From NCBI RefSeq assembly GCF_029407905.1, contig NC_073624.1, forward strand, positions 117,676,001-117,740,000: a DNA stretch of 64,000 nucleotides, read 5' to 3'. This document shows, in pieces, positions 32,861 through 43,224 of this stretch (position 1 is the first letter of the stretch; each line of letters begins with the position of its first letter). The notes beneath the pieces are model-generated. The model saw nothing but the letters and a program-made list of their open reading frames with translations. It had not been told where the DNA came from and ran no database searches. The DNA comes from Bubalus kerabau. Its lineage: Eukaryota; Chordata; Mammalia; Artiodactyla; Bovidae. A program made the translations under genes and the position numbers.

Positions 32861-35849
32861 TAAAGATTGTGTAGTTTTGCTTTTACCTTTAAGTCTATCA
32901 TCAAATTGAGCTGATACTTACATATGATGTTTGGAGACCTGCTTTACTTAAACACTTCCACTGCTTCATAATTCCTACTATTTTTTCACGTTGTATTTCT
33001 CTTGATATCTGATTATTTAAACTCCTGATTTCACCTTTATCATTAACTGCTTGTACAGAGCTTGTAGTTTATGATCTAAGGAATATTAATTTAATATTTA
33101 GATTTGTCAAGTTTGTCCCTAAGACAAAAATGTATTAAAAATATGTGCAGTCAACATTTCATACTATAATTTTGGATTTGTTATAATCATTATGAATATA
33201 CATTAAGATTATCTAAATGTGGGCAGTAAGGAAAGAGGACCACTGAAATGGTAGTAGCAATATGGTTCATAATAAGAGCAAAGTAGAGTACTTAATGATG
33301 TCCAAAAATTTATGGTGTGCATATGTTTTATGTAAATATTATTTCCATGTAAAATTATATTTTTTATTCAGTATGCAAAATTATATATCAGTAATTTCTT
33401 TAGGGAAATTTTAATGTAGTTTTACATTGTCTTTGTCAGTTGGTTTGGATTTCCAGAATGTATTTCACTGTGTGGACATGCTGAAATTTGTACATTAAGT
33501 ACATAATACCATAATAATAACAAACAAACCAAAGGACGAGCAACCCTTTGATGTAACCTGTTTGAGGAACATATTGATCAGGATTTGCCTGAAATTCATC
33601 AATTTTTTTCTGGTTCGAGTCTTAGATATAAAAAAGACTATAGAAATAACCCAGTTATTTAATGCATGTATAGAAAACATTTTTATTAAACCAAAGAAAG
33701 ATTAGTGCAGAGTGATTCTAATGAAAAGGGGAGCAAAAATCCTACCCATCTGAACTTTTCTTTCTCCATTTTTTCTGCCTAAGCCTTCCTTTCAAATACC
33801 CTCACAGAACCCAGATGTTCTGGAATTCAATTTGCAAATCATTCATCTAGCCTATTTTCCTTAACTGTTACGTGTAAATGGATGTCCAGATAGTTTCCCA
33901 AGGTCTTAGCATCATTTGGAGTCAGAGAAAGCTCTTCTGATCCTGATCTGTTGTTCCACTTATCCACAGCTCACAGTTCTTTTGTTCATTCTGACAAATG
34001 TTATGGGTCTTGGAAACTTGACATTCTTTTGTGACATATTTTGTTTTTTAACTTGAAGTTATTCAATGGAGACTTGAGTGTGAAATGGAAATGACAGAAA
34101 TCTAGTATTTGAGCCCAAGCTGAGTTCTTTATCTTGAGATGATTGGTCATTCAACAGCTAAGGAAGCCATAAAACTCAATCAGGGTGAATTCTTATAAGT
34201 GCCTTATGTTTGTATAAGAATCTCTAAATAATGTCTTCTTTATAATCTTCATGTTCATAGAGTCAGAAGCTTTTCGTATGACCTTAAAACAAAGAAAATA
34301 TACGTTTACAATTTTTAGTTCCAAAGGAAATAGCAGGAGTACAGAATCACACAAATAAAGCTATGATCTGGAATGACTGATAGGCAGCTGGGCAAGCAGC
34401 TGGGCCTTTCATGGACAAAACAAAGCAAAAATGTGCAAAAACTGAACTTTATTTGAATGTGAATTAAATTCAACTCCAAAATCCCTGGATGCATTGTAGA
34501 GTTGTGTGTTTGTGGGTGAAATATTCAAGTTCTTTCTCTCATTTGAATCTTAGAAATGGAAAGTAAATTTATCTCAGAACAAATGACACCTTGCATTGTG
34601 CCAGCCCTCTAGGCACGACTCATAATTCTTCAAGTTAATACATTCAGGTTTTTATCACATTTTGCGTAAATAATGATAATGCTTTGTATTTCTTAGCAAC
34701 ATTTCTGTTTCAGATTTGTATCATAAGATAAGGTTATTGATTTATAATTTGTCATTAAAGAATGTAGAAGATACTGACAGCTTTTGCTCATTTTCAACAA
34801 CTAGTGAGGAAGAGTCCTTGAGAGAGGTCAAACAGTGAATCAGCAGGACACTGAGAGCAGAATCTTTCCATGTTCTCTGAGGGCAAAGCCCTACTCTGTG
34901 TATCAACAGCTCTACCAGCCTTTCTCAGACCACACTGGCTTATGATTTTTGTATCGCTTCAGAATTCTTCCAGCATGGTTTCTGAGAAATAATTCCCTGC
35001 ACCAGACTAACACAATTTAAGTATTCCACAGATAAGGGGGATTTAAGGTAGTTTTAGAGTGTTTGAAAAGCTTCTCTGTAGTTCTCCATGGAAATAAAAC
35101 CTGAATCAACAAACCGAAGTGATGTGAAATAAATATTTTACAAATAGCAACAGATTGCACAGTAATATAAGTGCCCAGTGAAACATGTAAGTGCTTAAAA
35201 GGCTTCTCATACTTCTTAAATGAACAACAGAAGCAAATTTCTCTTCTATTAAATGCTGGTAATGTATTTTAACATGAAATATTCAATAATATTATCATGT
35301 CTCTAAGTTGCCCTTATCTGGATGAGAACTGCATCTACATAATGAAGCTCAGTTTGGAGCCTTATTGCTATAAATTCACCACCTCTTTAAGGCTTGAAAA
35401 TGAGCAAGACTTCTTAATTATACATATTAATAATAATGTAAATAATAAGCTTTCTTACTATAGAACTTGAGTATGCAGAAGGTAGTAATTTAAAACAATG
35501 ATTCAAACTGAACCATCTCATAACATGATACTGTTTTTATTTCCAAAAGAACAAATAAAAGGACATTATTGGGTTATTTTAATATTTCATGTTGAGATAA
35601 AACAGGAGAGAAATAGGTACAAATATCATCTTTTTCTTGTAAATGATGGAACTTAGTTTTTGAGTGCTTAAAACTTTTTCTCCAAGGTGAAACAGGTGGT
35701 AAATAGCAAAGCTTCAGTTGAAATGCTGGTTGAGCTCTCTTCAAAATTCTTGCTGTTAGAAATCATGGTATATATAGGCTTCTAGTGCTGTTTTGTAAGG
35801 TAAAATTACTTCACTAGTGTACTTTTATTTTCTCTTCTCATTTTTATGG
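32861..35849. other. Longest repeat-poor stretch
   Basis: Nearly 3 kb with no SINE or LINE that I recognise, in a window where they otherwise occur about every 500 bases. There is no convincing gene: the 61-codon minus frame at 33495-33680 is unremarkable. AT-rich blocks with TAATTA- and ATTA-type motifs (for example 35400-35450) and balanced blocks (33700-34200, 34790-35000) alternate. Avoidance of insertions can mark conserved regulatory DNA, but I cannot test this. Confidence 0.5.
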
Positions 35850-36425
35850 ACCTTAAAAATAGACTTTATTTACTTCTGAACAGTTTTGGTTTTCAGAAAA
35901 ATTGGGCAGAAAGTGCAGAGTTCCTATTTGCATCTCCCCTCCTCTCCTCCCATTTCCACTTCTTGCATTAAAGTTTGTTAACAATTGAGGACCAGTACTG
36001 ACACATTATTATTATTTAAAGTCTTCAGTTCACACTTTCTCTTTGTGTTGTACAGTCTATAGCTTTGACAAATATATAATGACATATATCTGCCATTATA
36101 ATACCACACAGAGTATATTCACTGTGCTAAAAATCCCCTATGCTCCATCCATTCATCCTTTCCTCCCCACCCCAAACTCCTGGGGACCATTGATCTTTTG
36201 CTATCTCTATGGTTTGGCCTTTTACCAATATGCATTTAAGTTTCTTCCATGTCTTTTCCTGGTTTGATAGCTCATTTTTAAAATCGCTGCATAAAATTCC
36301 ATTGTACAAATGTACCTGTTTATCCACTCACTTATTGAAGGATATCTTGGTCACTTCCAAGTTTTAGAAATAAAATAAAAGCTGATATAAACATTCATAT
36401 ACAGGTTTTTGCATGAACATATCTC
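35850..36425 (-). mobile_element. Old L1 (L1M-type), antisense
   Basis: Follows the antisense L1M order: TTTCAGAAAAATTGGGCAG, GACACATTATTATTA, TTTGTGTTGTACAGTCTATAG, CCCCTATGCTCC, GGGGACCATTGATC, CTTCCATGTCTTTTCCTGG and ATTGAAGGATATCTTGGTC. No coding frame is left. Confidence 0.85.
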
Positions 36426-36453
36426 ATTCCTTACTTTACTTATTTACTTATTT

Positions 36454-36489
36454 TTACTGAGCTACACTGGATTATGTAAGTTCTATTAT
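36454..36489 (-). mobile_element. L1 (L1MA-type) 3' tip, left part
   Basis: TTACTGAGCTACACTGGATTATG is the antisense 3' end of the L1 that resumes at 39235. It is broken by the BovB insertion; 36471-36489 is the left target-site duplication. Confidence 0.75.
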
Positions 36490-36570
36490 GGTGATAGAAG
36501 CAAGGTCCAATGCTGTAAGGAGCAATATTGCATAGGAACCTGGAATGTCAGGTCCATGAATTAAGGCAAA

Positions 36571-37134
36571 TTGGAAGTGGTCAAACAAGAGATGGCAAGA
36601 GTGAATGTCGACATTCTAGGAATCAGCGAACTGAAATGGACTGGAATGGGTGAATTTAACTCAGATGACCATTATATCTACTACTGCAGGCAGGAATCCC
36701 TCAGAAGAAATGGAGTAGCCATCACGGTCAACAAAAGAGTCCGAAATGCAGTACTTGGATGCAATCTCAAAAACGACAGAATAATCTCTGTTCATGTCCA
36801 AGGCAAACCATTCAATATCACAGTAATCCAAGTCTATGCCCCAACCAGTAATGCTGAAGAAGCTGAAGTTGAACGGTTCTATGAAAACCTACAAGACCTT
36901 TTAAAACTAACACCCAAAAAAGATGTCCTTTCCAATATAGGGGACTGGAATGCAAAAGTAGGAAGTCAAGAAACACCTGGCGTAACAGGCAAATTTGGCC
37001 TTGGAATACAGAATGAAGCAGGGCAAAGACTAATAGAGTTTTGCCAAGAAAATGCACTGGTCATAACAAACACCCTCTTCCAACAACACAACAGAAGACT
37101 CTATACATGGACATCACCAGATGGTCAACACTGA
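36571..37134 (+). pseudogene. BovB endonuclease domain remnant
   Basis: 187 codons of the exonuclease-endonuclease-phosphatase-type domain that nicks the target before reverse transcription. Visible are NVDILGISELKW (catalytic glutamate in SELKW), NDRIISVHVQGKPFNITVIQVYAPTSN cut short here, and GDWNAKVG, the GDxN metal/substrate motif. The frame stops at TGA (37132-37134) before the C-terminal SDH motif, whose codons still lie at about 37215-37230 (CGSDHELL). It would therefore lack the catalytic histidine. No promoter or 5' UTR is present because the element is truncated. Confidence 0.92.
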
Positions 37135-37505
37135 AATCAGATTGATTATGTTCTTTGCAGCCAAAGATGGAGAAGCTGTATACAATCAGCATAAACAAGA
37201 CCAGGAGCTGACTGTGGCTCAGATCATGAACTCCTTATTGCCAAATTCAGACTTAAGTTGAAGAAAGTAGGGAAAACCACTAGATCATTCAGGTATGACC
37301 TAAACCAAATCCCTTATGATTATACAGTGGAAGTGAGAAATAGATTTAAGGGCCTAGATCTGATAGATAGAGTGCCTGATGAACTATGGAATGAGGTTCG
37401 TGACGTACAGGAGACAGGGATCAAAACCATTCCATAGAAAAGAAATGCAAAAAAGCAAAATGGCTGTCTGGGGAGGCCTTACAAATAGCTGGGAAAAGAA
37501 GAGAA

Positions 37506-38621
37506 GTGAAAAGCAAAGAAGAAAAGGAAAGATATAAACATCTGAATGCAGAGTTCCAAAGAATAGCAAGAAGAGATAAGAAAGCCTTCTTCAGTGATCA
37601 ATGCAAAGAAATAGAGGAAAACAACAGAATGGGAAAGACTAGGGATCTCTTCAAGAAAATCAGAGATACCAAAGGAACATTTCATGCAAAGATGAGCTCG
37701 ATAAAGGACAGAAATGGTATGGACCTAACAGAAGCAGAAGATATTAAGAAGAGATGGCAAGAATACACAGAAGAACTGTACAAAAAAGATCTTCACGACC
37801 CAGATAATCACGATGGTGTGATCACTGACCTAGAGCCAGACATCCTGGAATGTGAAGTCAAGTGGGCCTTAGAAAGCATCACTACGAACAAAGCTAGTGG
37901 AGGTGATGGAATTCCAGTTGAACTATTCCAAATCCCGAAAGATGATGCTGTGAAAGTGCTGCACTCAGTATGCCAGCAAATTTGGAAAACTCAGCAGTGG
38001 CCACAGGACTGGAGAAGGTCAGTTTTCATTCCAATCCCAAAGAAAGGCAATTCCAAAGAATGCTCAAACTACCACACAATTGAACTCATCTCACACGCTA
38101 GTAAAGTAATGCTCAAAATTTTCCAAGCCAGGCTTCAGCAATATGTGAACCGTGAACTTCCAGATGTTCAACCTGGTTTTAGAAAAGGCAGAGGAGCCAG
38201 AGATCAAATTGCCAACATCCGCTGGATCATGGAAAAAGCAAGAGAGTTCCAGAAAAACATCTATTTCTGCTTTATTGACTATGCCAAAGCCTTTGACTGT
38301 GTGGATCACAATAAACTGTGGAAAATCCTGAAAGAGATGGGAATACCAGACCACCTGATCTGCCTCTTGAGAAATTTGTGTGCAGGTCAGGAAGCAACAG
38401 TTAGAACTGGACATGGAACAACAGACTGGTTCCAAATAGGAAAAGGAGTACGTCAAGGCTGTATATTGTCACCCTGTTTATTTAACTTATATGCAGAGTA
38501 CATCATGAGAAACGGTGGACTGGAAGAAACACAAACTGGAATCAAGATTGCCGGGAGAAATACAATAACCTCAGATATGCAGATGACACCACCCTTATGG
38601 CAGAAAGTGAAGAGGAACTAA
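37506..38621 (+). pseudogene. BovB reverse transcriptase remnant (371 codons)
   Basis: Contains most of the RT domain: a lysine-rich linker (residues 1-60), KKRWQEYTEELYKKD, NKASGGDGIPVELF, GFRKGRGARDQIANIRW, motif A CFIDYAKAFDCVD and motif B VRQGCILSPCLFNLYAEY. Motif A is intact here, unlike in the copy at 25910-26812. One base is missing just after AGRN, so the YADD active-site codons (about 38575-38586) are read out of frame and the protein ends in unrelated residues. Upstream stops at 37132 and 37436 separate it from the endonuclease. Confidence 0.92.
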
Positions 38622-39130
38622 AAAGCCTCTTGATGAAAGTGAAAATGGAGAGTGAAAAAGTTGGTTTAAAGCTCAACATTCAGAAAACGAAGATCATGGC
38701 ATCCAGTCCCACCACTTCATGGCAGATAGCTGGGGAAACAGTGGAAACAGTGTCAGACTTTATTTTTCTGGGCTCCAAAATCACTACAGATGGTGACTGC
38801 AGCCATGAAATTAAAAGACGCTTACTCTTTGGGAGGAAAGTTATGACCAACCTAGATGGCATATTCAAAAGCAGAGACATTACTTTGCCAACAAAGGTTT
38901 GTCTAGTCAAGGCTATGGCTTTTCCTGTGGTCATGTATGGATGTGAGAGTTGGACTGTGAAGAAGGCTGAGCGCCGAAGAACTGATGCTTTTGAACTGTG
39001 GTGTTGGAGAAGACTCTTGAGAGTCCCTTGGACTGCAAGGAGATCCAACCAGTCCATTCTGAAAGAGATCAGCCCTGGGATTTCTTTGGAAGGAAATGGC
39101 TGTATGGCATCACTGACTCGATGGACGTGA
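38597..39130 (+). pseudogene. BovB C-terminal domain remnant
   Basis: 177 codons beginning MAESEEELKSLLMKV, overlapping the end of the RT frame by 25 bases in another phase. It holds GLKLNIQKTKIMAS, DFIFLGSKITTDGDCSHEIK and YGCESWTVKKAE. After ISPGISLEGN it jumps to CMASLTRWT because of the ~110-base deletion. Confidence 0.9.
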
Positions 39131-39675
39131 GTCTCAGTGAACTCCGGGAGTTGGTGATGGACAGGGAGGCCTGGTGTGCTGCAATTCATGGGGTCGCAAA
39201 GAGTCGGACAGGACTGAGTGACTGATCTGATCTGATTATGTAACTCTATTATATAACTATATTATGTAAGTTCAGGTATACAATATAATGATTCACAATT
39301 TTTGAAGGTTATATTCCATTTACAGTTATTATAAAATTTTGGCCAGACCCCCTATATTATGCAATATATCCTAGTAACTTATTTTATACAAAACAGTTTG
39401 TGCCTCTTAATCCCTTACCACTATATTGACCCTGCCCCTTTCCTCTCCTCACTGGTAACCACTAGTTTCTTCTCTATATCTGTGAGTCTGTTTTTGTTTT
39501 TGTTATATTCATTAGTTCATTGTATGTTTTAGATTCTACATGTTAGTGATATCATACAGTGTTTGTCCTTCTCTGTCTGACTTATTTCACTAAGCATAAT
39601 ACTCTCCATGGTCATCCATGTTGTTGCAAACTGCAAAATTTCATTCTTCTTATGACTGAGTAATATTCCATAATG

Positions 39676-39709
39676 GAATTTCCTGGTAGCTCAGCTGGTA
39701 AAGAATTCG
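39676..39709 (+). mobile_element. Bov-tA head fragment (34 bp)
   Basis: AATTTCCTGGTAGCTCAGC then TGGTAAAGAATTCG is the start of a Bov-tA head, embedded in L1 with no A unit attached. Confidence 0.8.
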
Positions 39710-39750
39710 TGTATATATATATACACACACACACATATACACCACATCTT
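39710..39750. repeat. TA/CA microsatellite in L1
   Basis: TGTATATATATATACACACACACACATATACACC, a variant of the TA run normally found at this L1 position. Confidence 0.85.
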
Positions 39751-39790
39751 CTTTATCTGTTCATCTGTTTATGGACATTTAGGTTATATC

Positions 39791-39899
39791 TATTCTTGCC
39801 TGGAGAATCCCAAGGACAGAGGAGCCGAGTGAGCTGCTGTTTATGGGGTCGTACAGAGTCAGACACGACTGAAGTGACTTAGCAGCAGCAGCAGCAGCA
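39791..39899 (+). mobile_element. Bov-A2 3' fragment
   Basis: TATTCTTGCCTGGAGAATCC to GACTTAGCAGCAGCAGCAGC. It is the second A unit of a Bov-A2 without its first unit, same orientation as the head fragment 81 bases upstream. Confidence 0.9.
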
Positions 39900-40065
39900 A
39901 TTGTAAATAATGCTGCCATGAACATTGGGGTGTGTATATCTTTTCAAATTAGTGTTTTTGTATTTTTGAGATATATACCCAGGAGTGGAATTGCTGGGTC
40001 ATAAGGTAGTTCTGTTTTTAGTTTTACATTTATGTAAATTAAATTATTCTCCATAATATTAAAGT

Positions 40066-40771
40066 GGAAATTCTTAAAGGCCTGAAAATAATGAGGATAC
40101 TATTTATTCACTAAGCAAAATGAGTTATAACTTGATTTTAAATTCATCTCTCCATCTATGAATTGCAGAATTTTTAAAGATTCCTAAATCTGGTTAAGCT
40201 CATTTCCTAAATGCTTAATGGGAGTAGGGTAATGATAATAGGGATGAATATGTGCTTTTGCAACTTTTTCTTATTCTTCTGTCATTTATTACTCATTCTT
40301 TTTCCCCCCTATAATTGTATAATTAATCACTTGCCTTTTATTTAGTTTTTCTTATGAAGAAGTGTACCATTTCTTTCTTTAACATAGATCCTTGGGTAAC
40401 AAATTGTCTATATGCTTTTTTCCTATATTCAACAATAATATTTTATTTAATCATTTAGAACTATTAAGGAGACTTAGACAAGTTTTAGCAGAAGAATATC
40501 TTAAACAAATGTATGAGAAAAATCAATGAATAACGAAAGCAAATACAGATTTGCTCTGGTAGAAAGTGGAGAATCCATGGAAGTTCTTTCCTATTTTCCC
40601 CACTTACCCAAAACTCTTTCTAAAATATTTTCATGAAATCAACAATATAGAGAACATTAATCTAATTTATTCTTTTCAGTTTGAAACTCCTATAAGCATG
40701 GGAAATTAAAGTGCATCTTTATTCCTAAAGGGAGATAAAATTGAGCTGAGCTGTTTGCAGTTGACTTGGTT
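40066..40771. other. AT-rich intergenic sequence
   Basis: Nothing recognised. Confidence 0.5.
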
Positions 40772-40782
40772 GGAAGTAGTGT

Positions 40783-41118
40783 GAAGTGAAAGTCACTAAG
40801 TTGTGTCTGACTTTTATTGACCCCATGGAGTATACAGTCCATGGAATTCTCCAGGCCAGAATACTGGAGTGGGTATGGGTAACCTTTCACTTCTCCAAGG
40901 GATCTTCCCAACCCAGCGATTGAATCCAGGTCTTCTGCATTGCAGGTGGATTCTTTACCAGCTGAGCCACAAGAGAAGCCCCAAAATACTGGAGTGGGTA
41001 GCCTATCCCTTCTCCAGGGGATCTTCCCAGATCTTCCCAACCCAGGAATCAAACCAGGGTCTCCTGCATTGCAGGTGGACTCTTTACTAACTGAGCTATC
41101 AGGGAAGCCCCAGATCAG
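40783..41118 (-). mobile_element. Bov-tA SINE with a second head in tandem
   Basis: On the minus strand two tRNA-like heads precede one A unit (heads at 41111-40982 and 40978-40870). The outer head has a 12-base local duplication (CCCAGATCTTCCCA). Perfect target-site duplication GGAAGTAGTGT at 40772-40782 and 41119-41129. Confidence 0.93.
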
Positions 41119-41345
41119 GGAAGTAGTGTATTGGAGCGCAAATTGTGAAATTTGTTCATTGTGGTATATGGAGAAAATTAAGGACTTCAATCAAGCTGTA
41201 AATTGAAGTAGTAGGGAGAGGGTGAAAACTCACTTCTGTAGAGTCATCCATAATTTACCATTTTACTGTAAGCCATTTAAGTTATTTTCTCAACTAAACT
41301 GAGTCTTTGAGCATCACTTACTTGAAACAGATTCCTATATCCATC

Positions 41346-41555
41346 AGATCAGATCAGATCAGATCAGTCGCTCAGTCGTGTCCGACTCTTTGCGACCCCA
41401 TGAATTGCAGCATGCCAGGCCTCCCTGTCCATCACCAACTCCTGGAGTTCACTGAGACTCACGTCCATCGAGTCAGTGATGTCATCTAGCCATCTCATCC
41501 TCTGTCATCCCCTTTTCCTCCTGCCCCCATCCTTCCCAGCATCAGAGTCTTTTCC
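41346..41555 (-). mobile_element. BovB LINE, 3' part
   Basis: A GATCA-type 3' tail (41346-41368) followed by the BovB 3' end. The element is broken at 41555 by an L1 and resumes at 42779. The last 12 bases are the left L1 target-site duplication. Confidence 0.95.
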
Positions 41556-42778
41556 TTTTTTTTTTTTTTTAAATTTTATTTTTAAACTTTACAATATTGT
41601 GTTAGTTTTGCCAAATATCGAAATGAATCCGCCACAGGTATACATGTGTTCCCCATCCTGAACCCTCCTCCCTCCTCCCTCCCCATACCATCCCTCTGGT
41701 CATCCCAGTGCACCAGCCCCAAGCATCCAGTATCGTGTATCAAACCTGGACTGGCGACTCGTTTCATACATGATATTATACATGCTTCAATGCCATTCTC
41801 CCAAATCTTCCCACCCTCTCCCTCTCCCACAGAGTCCTTAAGACTGTTCTATACATCAGTGTCTCTTTTGCTGTCTCGTACACAGGGTTATTGTTACCAT
41901 CTTTCTAAATTCCATATATATGTGTTAGTATACTGTATTGGTGTTTTTCTTTCTGGCTTACTTCACTCTGTATAATAGGCTCCAGTTTCATCCACCTCAT
42001 TAGAACTGATTCAAATGTATTCTTTTTAATGGCTGAGTAATACTCCATTGTGTATATGTACCATAGCTTTCTTATCCATTCGTCTGCTGATGGGCATCTA
42101 GGTTTCTTCCATGTCCTGGCTATTATAAACAGTGCTGCGATGAACATTGGGGTACATGTGTCTCTTTCCCTTCTGGTTTCCTCAGTGTGTATGCCCAGCA
42201 GTGGAATTGCTGGATCATAAGGTAGTTTTATTTCCAGTTTTTTAAGGAATCTCCACACTGTTCTCCATAGTGGCTGTACTAGTTTGCATTCCCACCAGCA
42301 GTGTAAGAGAGTTCCCTTTTCTCCACACTCTCTCCAGCATTTATTGCTTGTAGACTTTTGGATCACAGCCATTCTGACTGGCATGAAATGGTCCTCATAG
42401 TGGTTTTGAGGAGAACATAGGCAAAACACACTCTGACATACATCACAGCAGGATCCTCTATGACCCACCTCCCAGAATATTGGAAATAAAACAAAAATAA
42501 TCAAATGGGACCTAATTAAACTTAAAAGCTTCTGCACAACAAAGGAAACTATTAGCAAGGTGAAAAGGCAGCCTTCAGAATGGGAGAAAATAATAGCAAA
42601 TGAAGCAACTGACAAACAACTAATCTCAAAAATATACAAGCAACTCCTACAGCTCAACTCCAGAAAAATAAATGACCCAATCAAAAAATGGGCCAAAGAA
42701 CTAAATAGACATTTCTCCAAAGAAGACATACAGATGGCTAACAAACACATGAAAAGATGCTCAACATCACTCATTAGC
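41556..42778 (-). mobile_element. Bovine-type L1 with inverted 5' segment
   Basis: Poly-T at 41556, then the L1 3' UTR and ORF2 C-terminus on the minus strand to about 42409. From 42410 to 42777 the sequence is the next-upstream part of ORF2 but on the plus strand (frame 42560-42817, WEKIIANEATDKQLISKIY). The right end meets a perfect target-site duplication, AGAGTCTTTTCC (41544-41555 and 42779-42790). This is the classic twin-priming structure. Only about 13-16 bases of L1 appear lost at the inversion point. Confidence 0.95.
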
Positions 42779-43224
42779 AGAGTCTTTTCCAATGAGTCAA
42801 CTCTTCGCATGAGGTGACCAAAGTACTGGAGTTTCAGCTTTAGCATCATTCCTTCCAAAGAAATCCCAGGGCTGATCTCCTTCAGAATGGACTGGTTGGA
42901 TCTCCTTGCAGTCCAAGGGACTCTCAAGAGTCTTCTCCAACACCACAGTTCAAAAGCATCAATTCTTCGGTACTCAGCCTTCTTCACAGTCCAACTCTCA
43001 CATCCATATATGACCACAGGAAAAACCATAGCCTTGACTAGACGAACCTTTGTTGGCAAAGTAATGTCTCTGCTTTTGAATATGCTATCTAGGTTAGTCA
43101 TAACTTTCCTTCCAAGGAGTAAGTGTCTTTTAATTTCATGGCTGCAGTCACCATCTGCAGTGATTTTGGAGCCCAGAAAAATAAAGTCTGACACTGTTTC
43201 CACTGTTTCCCATCTATTTCCCAT
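41905..43224 (-). pseudogene. 439-codon BovB / antisense-L1 / L1 ORF2 fusion frame
   Basis: The longest open frame in the window. Residues 1-144 are BovB C-terminal domain (DFIFLGSKITADGDCSHEIK, ELWCWRRLLRVPW). About 145-149 come from the L1 target-site duplication. About 149-271 are the antisense of the inverted L1 ORF2 segment and are very hydrophobic and cysteine-rich. 272-439 are sense L1 ORF2 C-terminus with an intact CX3CX7HX4C motif (C296, C300, H308, C313), ending at what looks like the natural ORF2 stop (THIYGI). No promoter is evident. It is most likely a chance fusion made by the twin-primed insertion, without RT or endonuclease active sites. Confidence 0.9.

Larger units (their letters stand above)
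36490..39234 (+). mobile_element. BovB LINE, 5'-truncated (2.7 kb)
   Basis: Plus-strand BovB from just before the endonuclease to the 3' tail CTGATCTGATCTG. Flanks ATTATGTAAGTTCTATTAT (36471-36489) and ATTATGTAACTCTATTAT (39235-39252) form an ~18-bp imperfect target-site duplication, so it inserted into an older antisense L1. About 110 bases are missing near 39093, joining SLEGN directly to a later segment. Coding is split over three frames. Confidence 0.95.
39235..40065 (-). mobile_element. L1 (L1MA-type), antisense, right part
   Basis: Resumes the L1 broken by BovB: GTTCAGGTATACAATATAATG, TCCTAGTAACTTATTTTATAC, TCTATATCTGTGAGTCTG, ACTTATTTCACTAAGCATAA, CATCCATGTTGTTGCAAAC, then CCCAGGAGTGGAATTGCTGG. 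It is itself interrupted by two SINE fragments (39676-39709 and 39791-39899). Confidence 0.9.

Noticed and set aside
33690..33960. Possible antisense MIR or MER5 fragment
   Set aside because: Only a loose resemblance around 33840-33950; too weak to annotate without an alignment.
38680..39189. 169-codon minus-strand frame, with similar ones at 42887-43231, 25339-25944, 55172-55645 and 61873-62598
   Set aside because: These are antisense shadows of the BovB C-terminal coding region; they recur in every BovB copy with the same sequence.
41646..41830. Pair of antiparallel frames (41646-41975 plus, 41582-41830 minus)
   Set aside because: Both fall in the L1 3' UTR (C-rich segment and its complement), not coding.
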